From: Sandaracinus amylolyticus
Lineage (GTDB): Bacteria > Myxococcota_A > Polyangia > Polyangiales > Sandaracinaceae
Direction: 5' to 3'
Length of the DNA: 64,000 nt
Assembly (NCBI RefSeq): GCF_000737325.1
Contig: NZ_CP011125.1
Location: 992,001-1,056,000, forward strand
How positions within the stretch are numbered: position 1 is the stretch's first letter; every line of letters starts with the position of its first letter. A model generated the notes under the pieces. The model was not told where the DNA came from. It saw nothing but the letters and a program-made list of their open reading frames with translations, and ran no database searches. Both the position numbers and the translations under genes were made by a program. Shown in pieces: positions 1 through 10,154 of the stretch.

Positions 1-1964
1 CTGTCGCTCGAGGAATGCGCGCCACTCGCGGCGTCGCTGTTCGCTCCGCTCGCGCCACGGGGCCACCACGTCCTCTTCGATGCGCGCCCAGATCGCGACC
101 ACGTTGATCGTGAGCGAGAGGTTCGCGAGCGACTCGAAGAGGAACACGTGCTCGGGCCACACGTTCGCGAGCGCGAGCCCGACGACGTACACGGCGACCG
201 TCGGCCAGAGGCGCGCCTCGATCGTGGCGGCCGCGACCGCCGCGAGCACGGTGTAGAGGAACATCAGCAGCGGTCCGGCCTGCTCGGGCGTCACACCGAG
301 CCTCCACACCGATCCGAAGAAGACGATCTGCGCGCCCAGCATCACGCCGACGAGCCGGGTGAGGCGGCGGTTGATCGCGGTGCGCGAGAGCGAGTCGCGC
401 GCCCAGTACCCGAGCCCGACCGCCGCGACGAAGAGCGCCGACGTCGCGATCATCGCCTGGGCGTGCGAGCGCTCCGCGTGACCGGTGCGCATCCAGACCC
501 AGAGCGAGAACGGCGCGATCGTCCACAGCGTGCCGAGCACCATCCCGATGAACACGCGCGTGCGGCGCCCGATCGACGGATCGTGATCGCGCGCGAGCTT
601 CGCGCGCCGTTCTTCCTCCGCTTGCCACTTCGCGCGCTCCTCGCTCACGCGCGCGACGAGCTCGGCCGGTGCGCCCTCGACCTCGGCGAGCAAGAGCGCG
701 GCGGCCTTCGGATCACCCTGCTCGAGCTCGAGCTCGATCATCGTGATCAGCGCGCGTCGCAGCCCGGCGCGCGCCTCCTCGTTGTCGCGCCAGATCTCGA
801 GCGCCTCGAGGAAGCCGAAGCGGCACTCGCCGAACAAGTGATAGAGGCGCAGGCGACGCTCGTCGGGATCGCCACCGGCGCGCGCCTTCTCTTCGAGCAG
901 CTCGGCGAGGCGCGTCTCGGCCTCGGCCGCGAGCTTCAGCGATCCGCGGTGCTCGAGGAACCCGATCAGCGCGAGCCGCAGCTGCTCCGCGCTCTCGAAG
1001 CGCGCGTCGGGATCGGCGTCCATCGCGCGGAGCACGATGCGCGCGAGCTCTGCCGGCGTGCCCTCGGGCAGGCTCGGCTTGCTGCGCGCGATCGCGTGCA
1101 GGATCTCGCCGAGGTGCGCGCCCTCGTGCGGCGCGCGCCCCGCGATCACCTCGAAGAGCATCGCGCCGAGCAGGTACACGTCGGTGCGCGCGGAGAGCAG
1201 TCCGGGCGCGCCGCCGAGCATCTCGGGCGCCATGTAGAGCGGCGTCCCTGCGAGCTCGATCGCGTCCTTCGCGAGCGGAAGGCGCCCGGTGCCGTCGTCG
1301 TGCATCGCGACCGCGATGCCCCAGTCGAGCACGTAGACCTCGCCGAACTCGCCGATCATCACGTTCTCGGGCTTGAGATCGCGATGCAGGATCCCGCGGC
1401 TGTGCGCGAAGTGCACCGCGTTGCACACCGCGACGAGGATCCGGACGTTCCACTCGAACGCGTCGCGCGCCTGGAAGCGCTTCTTGATCGCCTTGTCGTC
1501 GCGCATGAGCTCGGCCCACGACGCGCCGGCGATCTTCTTGAGCACGATCTGCGGCGCGCCCTGGGCGTCGAGCGAGATGTCGTAGACCGGCACGACGTTC
1601 GGGTGCTCGAGCGAGCCCGTGACCCACGCCTCGCGTAGCAGCTTGAGCGTCGCCGCGTCGCTCTTCTGATCGGCCTTGAGCGTCTTGACCGCGACCTCGC
1701 GACCGAGCGCGAGCTGCGTCGCGAGCCGCACGACGCCCATCCCGCCCTCGCCGATCGTGCCGCGCACCTCGATGCCCGCGCCGGTCGGTCCCATGCGGCG
1801 CAGCAGCGCGATCGCGTGCTCGCCCGCGGCGTCGGGGCGCGAGCGCTCGGGCGTGATCGTCGAGCTCGGCGATCGATCGATCGTGCGCGCGTCCTGGAGG
1901 AGCTCCTCCATCCGCGCTTCGAGGGTCTGGCTCAGCTCGTCCGAAGGCGGCATCCGCGCGCTCG

Positions 1965-1968
<4 letters not shown>
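1..1968 (-). CDS. Membrane Ser/Thr protein kinase, 3' end cut by window edge
   Basis: A cytoplasmic Hanks-type kinase domain sits in the N-terminal half, followed by a hydrophobic C-terminal region. The glycine loop GTIGEGGMGVV, the VAVK lysine, HRDLKPENV and the metal-binding motif VLDWGIAVAM are readable; the usual DFG is DWG. The reading frame stays open to base 1 and its last visible residues (AFLERQ) align with the last ~15 residues of the next gene, so only about ten residues are missing. ATG at 1968 overlaps the stop of the upstream kinase by 4 bp (ATGA), so the two paralogs are probably translated together. Substrate unknown. Family assignment is secure from the motifs. Confidence 0.93.
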
Positions 1969-3959
<1,991 letters not shown>

Positions 3960-4125
3960 GCTCGCGGCGAATCGTACACGCGTCGCGCTCCGCGGCGCGA
4001 CGTCGGGAGCAGGGCGCGCTCCGGCGCGGCGCGCGGGATGCGCCGTGCTCCGATCTCACGCGCTGCGTCATGTGCAGTTTTCCACGCGTTCGTCGCGGGC
4101 ACGTCGATTGCGATTTGCGACGTCC

Positions 4126-4581
4126 GTGGGCTCCGATTCCAGGCGTGCTCCTCCGCCGCGCGACGGCTCGACTCCGCCCGCGGTGCCGCGCGTGCCGCCG
4201 CCCGCTGCCGTGATGCCGCCCGCGCCGACGAAGAGCGAGCCGCCGCGCGCTGCGCCGCCGCCGCGATCGACGTCGCGCGCGCCGTTGCCTCCGCTCGCGC
4301 GCCCCGCGACGCGACCACCGACCGGCGGCCAGGACTTCGGGTTCCTGCACGCCGCGCCCGCGAAGCCGACGCCGACGCCGCCCGCGCCGAAGCCGGAGCG
4401 GCGCGCTGCGTTCCCGGCGCTCGAGTCGGAGGTGGTGCGCAAGGCGGTGCCGACCGGGAAGTCGGGGCCACCGCCGGTGCCTGCGGAAGCACAGCGCGCG
4501 CGCACCGTGCGGCTCGCGCCGAGCCCCCGCCCGCGCCTCGACGCGACCACCGTCGCGAAGAAGCGCATGCCGAAGCGGTGA
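4126..4581 (+). CDS. Proline-rich protein of unknown function
   Basis: About 151 residues, dominated by Pro, Ala and Arg, with poly-Pro runs such as PPAVPRVPPPAAVMPPAP and a basic C-terminus (KKRMPKR). Third codon positions are strongly G/C in this frame, which favours real coding over the glycine-rich frame on the other strand. The start is uncertain: GTG at 4126 is the first plausible one after the divergent kinase promoter, ATG at 4213 is an alternative, and neither has a clear ribosome site. No domain or signal peptide is recognised. It could be a disordered adaptor for the neighbouring kinases, but nothing in the sequence shows that. Confidence 0.5.
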   Translation: MGSDSRRAPPPRDGSTPPAVPRVPPPAAVMPPAPTKSEPPRAAPPPRSTSRAPLPPLARPATRPPTGGQDFGFLHAAPAKPTPTPPAPKPERRAAFPALESEVVRKAVPTGKSGPPPVPAEAQRARTVRLAPSPRPRLDATTVAKKRMPKR

Positions 4582-4625
4582 GCGGACCCAGCGCCCGGTC
4601 GAGCTCGGGGCTCGCGGTCTTCGGG

Positions 4626-4735
4626 TCAGGCGCGCGTCTCGCGGGCGGTCGCGGTCCAGCGCGCGAGCGTGTCGCGCACGTAGCGCTCGTACTCGCACGG
4701 CGCGCGGCCGAGCGCCGCGGTCGTCGCCGCGAGCG
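4626..4735 (-). pseudogene. C-terminal remnant of an NAD(P)-binding (SDR/NmrA-like) protein
   Basis: The last ~37 codons of a lost gene read LGRAPCEYERYVRDTLARW and then a short tail to a TGA at 4626-4628. This GR-P-(x)-Y-x-x-(F/Y)-x-R-x-T-x-x-x-W pattern is typical of the C-terminus of NAD-dependent epimerase/NmrA-like proteins. Upstream the frame runs straight into the remnant on the opposite strand, and no start codon or Rossmann motif exists. Identification rests on a short stretch, so it is tentative. Confidence 0.4.
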
Positions 4736-4984
4736 CGCTTCGCGCTCGATCTGCGTGACGTCGTGCGGCTCGACGTCGAGATCCTCGGCGCCGACGGCAC
4801 GTTCGTGAACACGATGCCCGACGTGCGATTCGATCCGGCCGACCGCGCGGTGTACGCGTGCTGCGAGGGCGATCTCGCGCGCCGCACCGTGGGCACGATC
4901 GTCGTCGATCGTTCGTGGTCCAACGATCGCGGCGAGCGCCGGTTGCTCGCCGAGCTGACCACGCAGGGCGAGCTCGAGCGCTGA
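4736..4984 (+). pseudogene. C-terminal remnant of an unknown plus-strand gene
   Basis: An open frame without its own ribosome site begins abruptly near 4736 (RFALDLRDVVRLDVEILG) and ends at TGA 4982-4984. It encodes a soluble, coding-like segment with GC-rich third positions. A GTG at 4763 could be used as a start, but the coding signal extends upstream of it into the junction with the opposite-strand remnant, so the 5' part appears deleted. Not recognised as any family. Confidence 0.4.
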
Positions 4985-5059
4985 AACGCAGAGCGCGCTG
5001 CGCCTCGCTCGCCGGAGAGTCGGCGAGGAGACGCAGCGCGCTCGTGGAACGCGTTCAGC

Positions 5060-5314
5060 TCAGCGCGGGGTGCAGGTGCTGTTCGCCGCGTTGTCGTCGC
5101 ACGACCACTACCGGCCGAACGGCGCGACCGCGAGCCGGACGCCCTCTTCGACGCCCTGCATCACCTGGCCGAGCGGATAGACGTCGGCGTTCTCCGCGTT
5201 CGGCGTCGCGAGCGTCGGGCAGAGCTCCGTGGCCACGGCGTCCGCGGCAGTCGAGGCAACGACACGGCGCACCGCAGAGTGCGATCGCTCACCGCAGCGA
5301 GGGTGAGCGCGCAA
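5060..5314 (-). pseudogene. Decayed secreted/Cys-containing protein gene
   Basis: The minus frame reads ATELCPTLATPNAENADVY and continues to APFGR, then meets an in-frame TAG (5108-5110). It stays open afterwards as WSCDDNAANSTCTPR to a TGA at 5060-5062. The residues after the TAG, with paired Cys and Asp-Asn-rich spacing, look like the natural C-terminus of a secreted Cys-rich protein. The simplest reading is a premature stop in a gene that is also short at its 5' end. Function unknown. Confidence 0.45.
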
Positions 5315-5324
5315 CCTCCGACCG

Positions 5325-6935
5325 TCACGAGCTCGCCTTCGGCGCGCCGTCGCTCGCGATCGTCGCAGCGAGCGCGTCGTCCGCGACGATCGGCTCGGCG
5401 CGCTCGCGGACGCTCCACCACGCGTCCGCGTCGTGCTGCGTCCACGCGCCCGAGTCGCTCGCCGCGATCGCGCTCGCCAGCGTGGCTGCGCTCGCCGGGC
5501 GGTCGCTCGGCGACTTCGCGAGGCACGCCATCACCAGCGCCTCGAGCCGCGGCGGAACGATCACGCCGCGCGCGCTCGGTGCGACCGGACGCTCCGAGAG
5601 ATGCGACGCGCAGAGCTCCACGACGCTCGTCCCCGCGAACACCGGCGAGCCCGTGAGCAGCCAGTACGCGACCGCGCCGAGCGCGTAGAGATCGCTCGCG
5701 GGCCCGACGTTCTCGGGCGCGCTGATCGCCTCGGGCGACAGGTAGAGCGGCGTGCCCACGATCATCCCGTGGGTCGACACGCGCTCGTCGCCCGACTCGC
5801 CGCGTACGTCCTTCACCAGCCCGAAGTCGAGCACCTTGAGCACGTCGCCCTGACCGGCGCGCCGCGACACGACCATGTTGCTCGGCTTGATGTCGCGATG
5901 GACGAGCCCGGCCTCGTGCGCCTCCGCGAGCGAGCCACACGCCTGACGCAAGAGGTGCGCGACGCGCGCCGCGGGCTGCGGTCCGTGCGCGCGCACCAGC
6001 GCCTCGAGGTCGAGCCCGTCGACGAGCTCCATCGCGTAGTAGAAGACGCCGTCGGGCGTGCGGCCGTAGTCGTAGATCGCGATCGTGTTCGGGTGCGTGA
6101 GCTGCGCGGTCAGCTGCACCTCGCGCTCGAAGCGCGCGAGGCCGCGCTCCCCGACCTCGGCGAGATCGAGCAGCTTCACCGCGGTGGGCCGCCGCAGCAT
6201 CGCGTGCTCGGCGCGGTACACCACGCCCATCCCGCCCGCGCCGAGCGTCTCGACGAGCGTGTAGCGGCCGAGCCGCGTCGCCTCGCGCACGCGGCGTCGC
6301 AGCCCGTAGATCACGCGCGACGCGAACGTCGACGTCATCACCGCGATCAAGAGCCACGTGAACGCGTACGCCGCGCGCATCTGCGGCTCGCCCGGACCGT
6401 CCGCCGCGGCGGCGAGCACGATCGCGGGGAGCGCGGCCGCGCACCCGACCGTCGCGGTCCATCCGGGCCGGCTCGGCACCAGCACCGCGCGCGCGATCGC
6501 CATGTTCGTCGTGACGAGCAGCATCACGAGGTGACGGCTGTGCAGGTCGGGCCGTAGGTCGAGCGAGAGCTGCAGCGCCATCACGTCGAGCAGCGTCGCG
6601 GGCACCACCATGCCGAGCAGGTCGAGCGCGCGCAGCGCGCCCGGCGGGAGCGGACCGCCGCGCGCGACGAGCCACACCACGAGCAGCGCGACGATCGCGC
6701 CGAGCATTGCGAGGCTCGACCCCGACACGAGCTCCTCGACGCCGCCGTGCCCGCTCGCGAGCGTGACGAGGTTCGTCATCGCGTAGCCGAGCAGCGTCAG
6801 CAGCACCATGACGCGCCCGAAGAGCGCGAGCCGCGACTGCAGCAGCGCGCGACCGCCGTCGGACGACGACGTCTCGGCGAGATCCGACGCGTCCTCGACG
6901 CGCCCCACCGCGCGCCTCGCCCCCTTCACGCTCAC
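5325..6935 (-). CDS. Ser/Thr protein kinase with N-terminal membrane domain
   Basis: About 536 residues. Roughly the first 220 form a bundle of about six hydrophobic segments. The C-terminal ~280 form a Hanks kinase: glycine loop GAGGMGVVYRAE, AVKLL lysine, VHRDIKPSNMVV, a canonical DFG (VLDFGLVKDV) and the activation-loop/APE-like GTPLYLSPEA. The order is opposite to that of the two kinases at the left edge, so this is a separate lineage. GTG at 6935 is preferred; GTG at 6977 in the same frame would add 14 residues. Transcribed divergently from the sensor kinase at 7058. Confidence 0.92.
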   Translation of the reverse strand: MSVKGARRAVGRVEDASDLAETSSSDGGRALLQSRLALFGRVMVLLTLLGYAMTNLVTLASGHGGVEELVSGSSLAMLGAIVALLVVWLVARGGPLPPGALRALDLLGMVVPATLLDVMALQLSLDLRPDLHSRHLVMLLVTTNMAIARAVLVPSRPGWTATVGCAAALPAIVLAAAADGPGEPQMRAAYAFTWLLIAVMTSTFASRVIYGLRRRVREATRLGRYTLVETLGAGGMGVVYRAEHAMLRRPTAVKLLDLAEVGERGLARFEREVQLTAQLTHPNTIAIYDYGRTPDGVFYYAMELVDGLDLEALVRAHGPQPAARVAHLLRQACGSLAEAHEAGLVHRDIKPSNMVVSRRAGQGDVLKVLDFGLVKDVRGESGDERVSTHGMIVGTPLYLSPEAISAPENVGPASDLYALGAVAYWLLTGSPVFAGTSVVELCASHLSERPVAPSARGVIVPPRLEALVMACLAKSPSDRPASAATLASAIAASDSGAWTQHDADAWWSVRERAEPIVADDALAATIASDGAPKASS

Positions 6936-7057
6936 TGGCGGCGAGCGTAGCGCCCGCGCGAAGTCGACGTCGAGCACGTGCGCGTCGCTCGCACCTGCGC
7001 GGTCGCGCAGTGTGCGTTGTCAGGTTCCCGGACGGTGCTCATGACGACCTGGTTCCG

Positions 7058-9697
7058 ATGGATGTCGCCCCGCGAGCCCACCCCGAAGACGTGCCCCCTC
7101 CCACGTCGCTCGGCGCGAGCGACGCCGACGTGCTCCTGCGCATCGGTGCGGAGCTGGCGCGCGAGCCGGACGTCACGCGCGTCGTGCAGCGCGTGACCGA
7201 CGAAGCCACGGCGGCCGTCGGCGCGCAGTTCGGCGCGTTCTTCTACAACGTCGAGGATCGTCGCGGAGAGAGCTACATGCTCTACGCGCTCTCGGGCGTG
7301 CCGCGCGAAGCGTTCGCGCGATTCCCGATGCCTCGCAAGACCGAGATCTTCGCACCCACGTTCGATGGTGTGGGCCCGGTCCGCTACGACGACGTGCGGA
7401 AGAGCGGGCGCTTCGGGCGGAACCCACCGCATCACGGAATGCCCGAAGGACACCTGCCGGTCGTCAGCTACCTCGCGGTGCCGGTGATCGCGCGCAGCGA
7501 CGCGAGCGTGCTCGGCGGGCTCTTCTTCGGGCACGCGGAGCCGGGGCGCTTCACCGAGCGCGACGAGCGTCTGTGCGTCGCGATCGCCGGCCACGCGTCG
7601 TTCGCGATCGAGAACGCGCGTCTCTTCGAGCGGCTGCGCCGCGACGAGGCGAAGCACCGGCTCGTCGCCGAGGCCTCGACCGACGGCATGTGGTTCTGGG
7701 ATCTGCGCGACGACGCCGTCGAGTGGAACGATCGGCTCTTCGACATCATGGGGATCCGCCGCGACGAGTGGCGCGGCGACTTCCAGTCGTGGTTCGAGCG
7801 CGTGCACCCCGACGATCGCGCGATGGTGAAGCGCGCGCTCGAGGAGCACCTCGCGCGGCGCGCGGCGTACCACGTGCCCCGCTTCCGGCTGCGTCACGCG
7901 GACGGCGAGTACCGCGTGTGCACGACGCGCGGCCAGGCGGAGTGGGACGCGAACGGCGAGCCGATCCGCATGGCGGGATCGTTCGGCGACGTGACCGACG
8001 TCGTGCGCGCGCAGGAAGCGCTCGCGCAGAGCGAGCATCGCTACCGGCAGATCCTCGACTCGGTGCGCGACATGGTGTTCGCGCAGGGCCCCGGCTCGGC
8101 GCTCACCTACGCGAACCAGGCGACGCGCGAGCACTACCAGCACGACCTCGCCGGCGCGGGCAGGTCCGTGCCCGACGATCGGCGCGTCTTCGAGGAGGGC
8201 GCGGTCGTCGAGGAACTGCAGGAGGCGAACGTCGGGCGCGACGGATCGCTGCGCTACTTCCACGTCGTGAAGAGCCCGATCGTCGACCAGAGCGGGCGCG
8301 TGGTGGAGCTCGTGGCGGTCGCGCGCGACGTGACGGCGAAGAAGCGCGAGGAGGACGATCGGCGCTTCCTCGCCGAGGCGAGCGCGCTGCTCGCGTCGTC
8401 GATCGACGTCGACGCGACGCTCTCGCACGTGGTGCGCCTCGCGGTCCCGCGCTTCGCCGACTGGTGCGCGGTCGATCTGCTCGAGGAGGACGGCACGATC
8501 CGCCGTCTCGCGGTCGCGCACGTCGACGCCGCGAAGCTCGAGCTCGCGCACGAGCTGCATCGCCGCGTCCCGCACGATCCGAGCGCGGTGCACGGCGTGC
8601 CGCAGGTCATCCGGAGCAGCACGAGCGAGGTCCACGCCGAGATCTCCGACGATCTGCTCGCCGCGCTGGTGCCGGATCCCGAGCTGCTCCGCATCCTGCG
8701 CGAGCTCGGCCTTCGCTCCGCGATCATCGTGCCGCTGAGCGCGCACGGGCGCGCCGTCGGTGCGCTCACGATGGTGAGCGCGGAGTCCGGTCGCGTGTAC
8801 GACGCGCGCGCGGTGGCGCTCGTCGAGGAGCTCGGGCGCCGCGCCGCGGTCGCGGTGGAGAACGCGCGGCTCTACGAGTCGGCGCGCGCCGCGCTCGAGC
8901 AGCGCGACGCCGCGCTCGCGGCGCTGCAGGGCCTCAACGCCGATCTCGAGGCGCGCGTCGATCAGCGTACGGCCGCGCTCGCCGAGGCGAACCGCGAGCT
9001 CGAGGCGTTCTCGTACACCGTCTCGCACGATCTGCGGGCGCCGATCCGCCACATCAGCGGCTTCGCCGATCTGCTCCGCGCGCACGCCGGCGATCGCCTC
9101 GACGACAAGGGGCAGCGCTGGCTGCGCACGATCGGGGACGCGAGCAAGCAGATGGGCACGCTGATCGACGGGCTGCTCTCGTTCTCGCGCATGGGCCGCA
9201 CCGAGCTCGCGCGCGAGGTCGTCGCGCTCGGGCCGGTGGTGCGCGCCGTCGTCGACGATCTCGCGCCGGACTACGAAGGGCGGCGCATCCAGTGGTCGAT
9301 CGACGCGCTGCCCGAGGTGCGCGCCGACGCGACGATGCTGCGCGTGGTATTGACGAACCTGATCTCGAACGCGGTGAAGTACACGCGCACGCGCGATCCC
9401 GCGCACATCGAGATCGGCGCGCGCGAGAGCGGCGGCGCGGTCGAGCTCTTCGTGCGCGACGACGGAGTCGGGTTCGACATGGACTACGCGCACAAGCTCT
9501 TCGGCGTGTTCCAGCGGCTGCACGGCGTGGAGGAGTACGAGGGCACCGGCATCGGGCTCGCGACGGTGCGGCGCATCGTCGAGCGCCACGGCGGGCGCAC
9601 CTGGGCCGAAGGAGCGCCGGGACGCGGCGCGACGTTCCACCTGACCCTGCCGTCGGCGTCCCCGCCCGACGCGCCCACCACCGGGAGCCGTCGATGA
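7058..9697 (+). CDS. GAF-PAS-PAS-GAF sensor histidine kinase
   Basis: 879 residues with no transmembrane segment. In order: a GAF domain (about 15-190), two PAS domains (about 200-320 and 330-450), a second GAF domain (about 460-630), a HisKA dimerisation helix with phospho-acceptor His657 in SYTVSHDLRAPI, and an HATPase_c domain with N-box NLISNAVKY and glycine boxes DDGVGF and GTGIGL. The AFSYTVSHDLRAPI type of H-box is shared with phytochrome-like kinases. ATG at 7058 is chosen; GTG 7010 is an upstream alternative. The stop overlaps the start of the response regulator at 9694 (ATGA), so that regulator is the probable partner. Confidence 0.95.
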   Translation: MDVAPRAHPEDVPPPTSLGASDADVLLRIGAELAREPDVTRVVQRVTDEATAAVGAQFGAFFYNVEDRRGESYMLYALSGVPREAFARFPMPRKTEIFAPTFDGVGPVRYDDVRKSGRFGRNPPHHGMPEGHLPVVSYLAVPVIARSDASVLGGLFFGHAEPGRFTERDERLCVAIAGHASFAIENARLFERLRRDEAKHRLVAEASTDGMWFWDLRDDAVEWNDRLFDIMGIRRDEWRGDFQSWFERVHPDDRAMVKRALEEHLARRAAYHVPRFRLRHADGEYRVCTTRGQAEWDANGEPIRMAGSFGDVTDVVRAQEALAQSEHRYRQILDSVRDMVFAQGPGSALTYANQATREHYQHDLAGAGRSVPDDRRVFEEGAVVEELQEANVGRDGSLRYFHVVKSPIVDQSGRVVELVAVARDVTAKKREEDDRRFLAEASALLASSIDVDATLSHVVRLAVPRFADWCAVDLLEEDGTIRRLAVAHVDAAKLELAHELHRRVPHDPSAVHGVPQVIRSSTSEVHAEISDDLLAALVPDPELLRILRELGLRSAIIVPLSAHGRAVGALTMVSAESGRVYDARAVALVEELGRRAAVAVENARLYESARAALEQRDAALAALQGLNADLEARVDQRTAALAEANRELEAFSYTVSHDLRAPIRHISGFADLLRAHAGDRLDDKGQRWLRTIGDASKQMGTLIDGLLSFSRMGRTELAREVVALGPVVRAVVDDLAPDYEGRRIQWSIDALPEVRADATMLRVVLTNLISNAVKYTRTRDPAHIEIGARESGGAVELFVRDDGVGFDMDYAHKLFGVFQRLHGVEEYEGTGIGLATVRRIVERHGGRTWAEGAPGRGATFHLTLPSASPPDAPTTGSRR

Positions 9698-10140
9698 CGC
9701 TCGGCGCGAAGAAGATCCTGCTCGTCGAGGACAGCGAGAACGACGTCGAGCTCACGCTCACGGCGCTCGAGCAGAGCCGCATCGCGAACGGCGTCGACGT
9801 CGTGCGCGACGGCGCGCAGGCGCTCGACTATCTGCACCGGCGCGGCCCGCACGCCTCGCGGCGCGAGGGCGATCCCATCGTGGTCCTGCTCGACCTCAAG
9901 CTACCCAAGCTCGACGGGCTCGAGGTGCTCGCCCACATGCGCAACGATCCGCAGCTGCGCGTGATCCCCGTCGTGATGCTCACGTCGTCGCGCGAGGAGC
10001 GCGACATCGTGCGCAGCTACGGCCTCGGGGTGAACGCGTACGTCGTGAAGCCCGTCGACTTCCACGAGTTCAGCGACGCGATCCGCGAGCTCGGGCTCTT
10101 CTGGGCGGTGCTCAACCAGCCTCCGCCGCGGGGCGCCTGA
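9694..10140 (+). CDS. Single-domain response regulator (Rcp1-like)
   Basis: 148 residues, a lone receiver domain. Acidic pair VEDSEND at the N-terminus, phospho-acceptor Asp67 in LLDLKLPKLDGL, conserved Thr/Ser in VVMLTSS and Lys in YVVKPVDF. It has the long insertion before the Asp (RRGPHASRREGDP) seen in Rcp1-type regulators that pair with phytochrome-like kinases. There is no output domain, so it most likely signals by protein contact. Start overlaps the kinase stop by 4 bp. Confidence 0.95.
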   Translation: MTLGAKKILLVEDSENDVELTLTALEQSRIANGVDVVRDGAQALDYLHRRGPHASRREGDPIVVLLDLKLPKLDGLEVLAHMRNDPQLRVIPVVMLTSSREERDIVRSYGLGVNAYVVKPVDFHEFSDAIRELGLFWAVLNQPPPRGA

Positions 10141-10154
10141 GGCGCAAGGAGATC

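Noticed and set aside
148-1638. Long Arg/Asp/His-rich plus-strand frame opposite the first kinase
   Set aside because: Composition is the mirror of GC-rich coding on the other strand; no motif, and the kinase frame is certain.
7573-9697. Long plus-strand alternative frame running through the histidine kinase and regulator
   Set aside because: Arg-rich shadow frame; it only becomes coherent where it merges into the response regulator frame at 9694.
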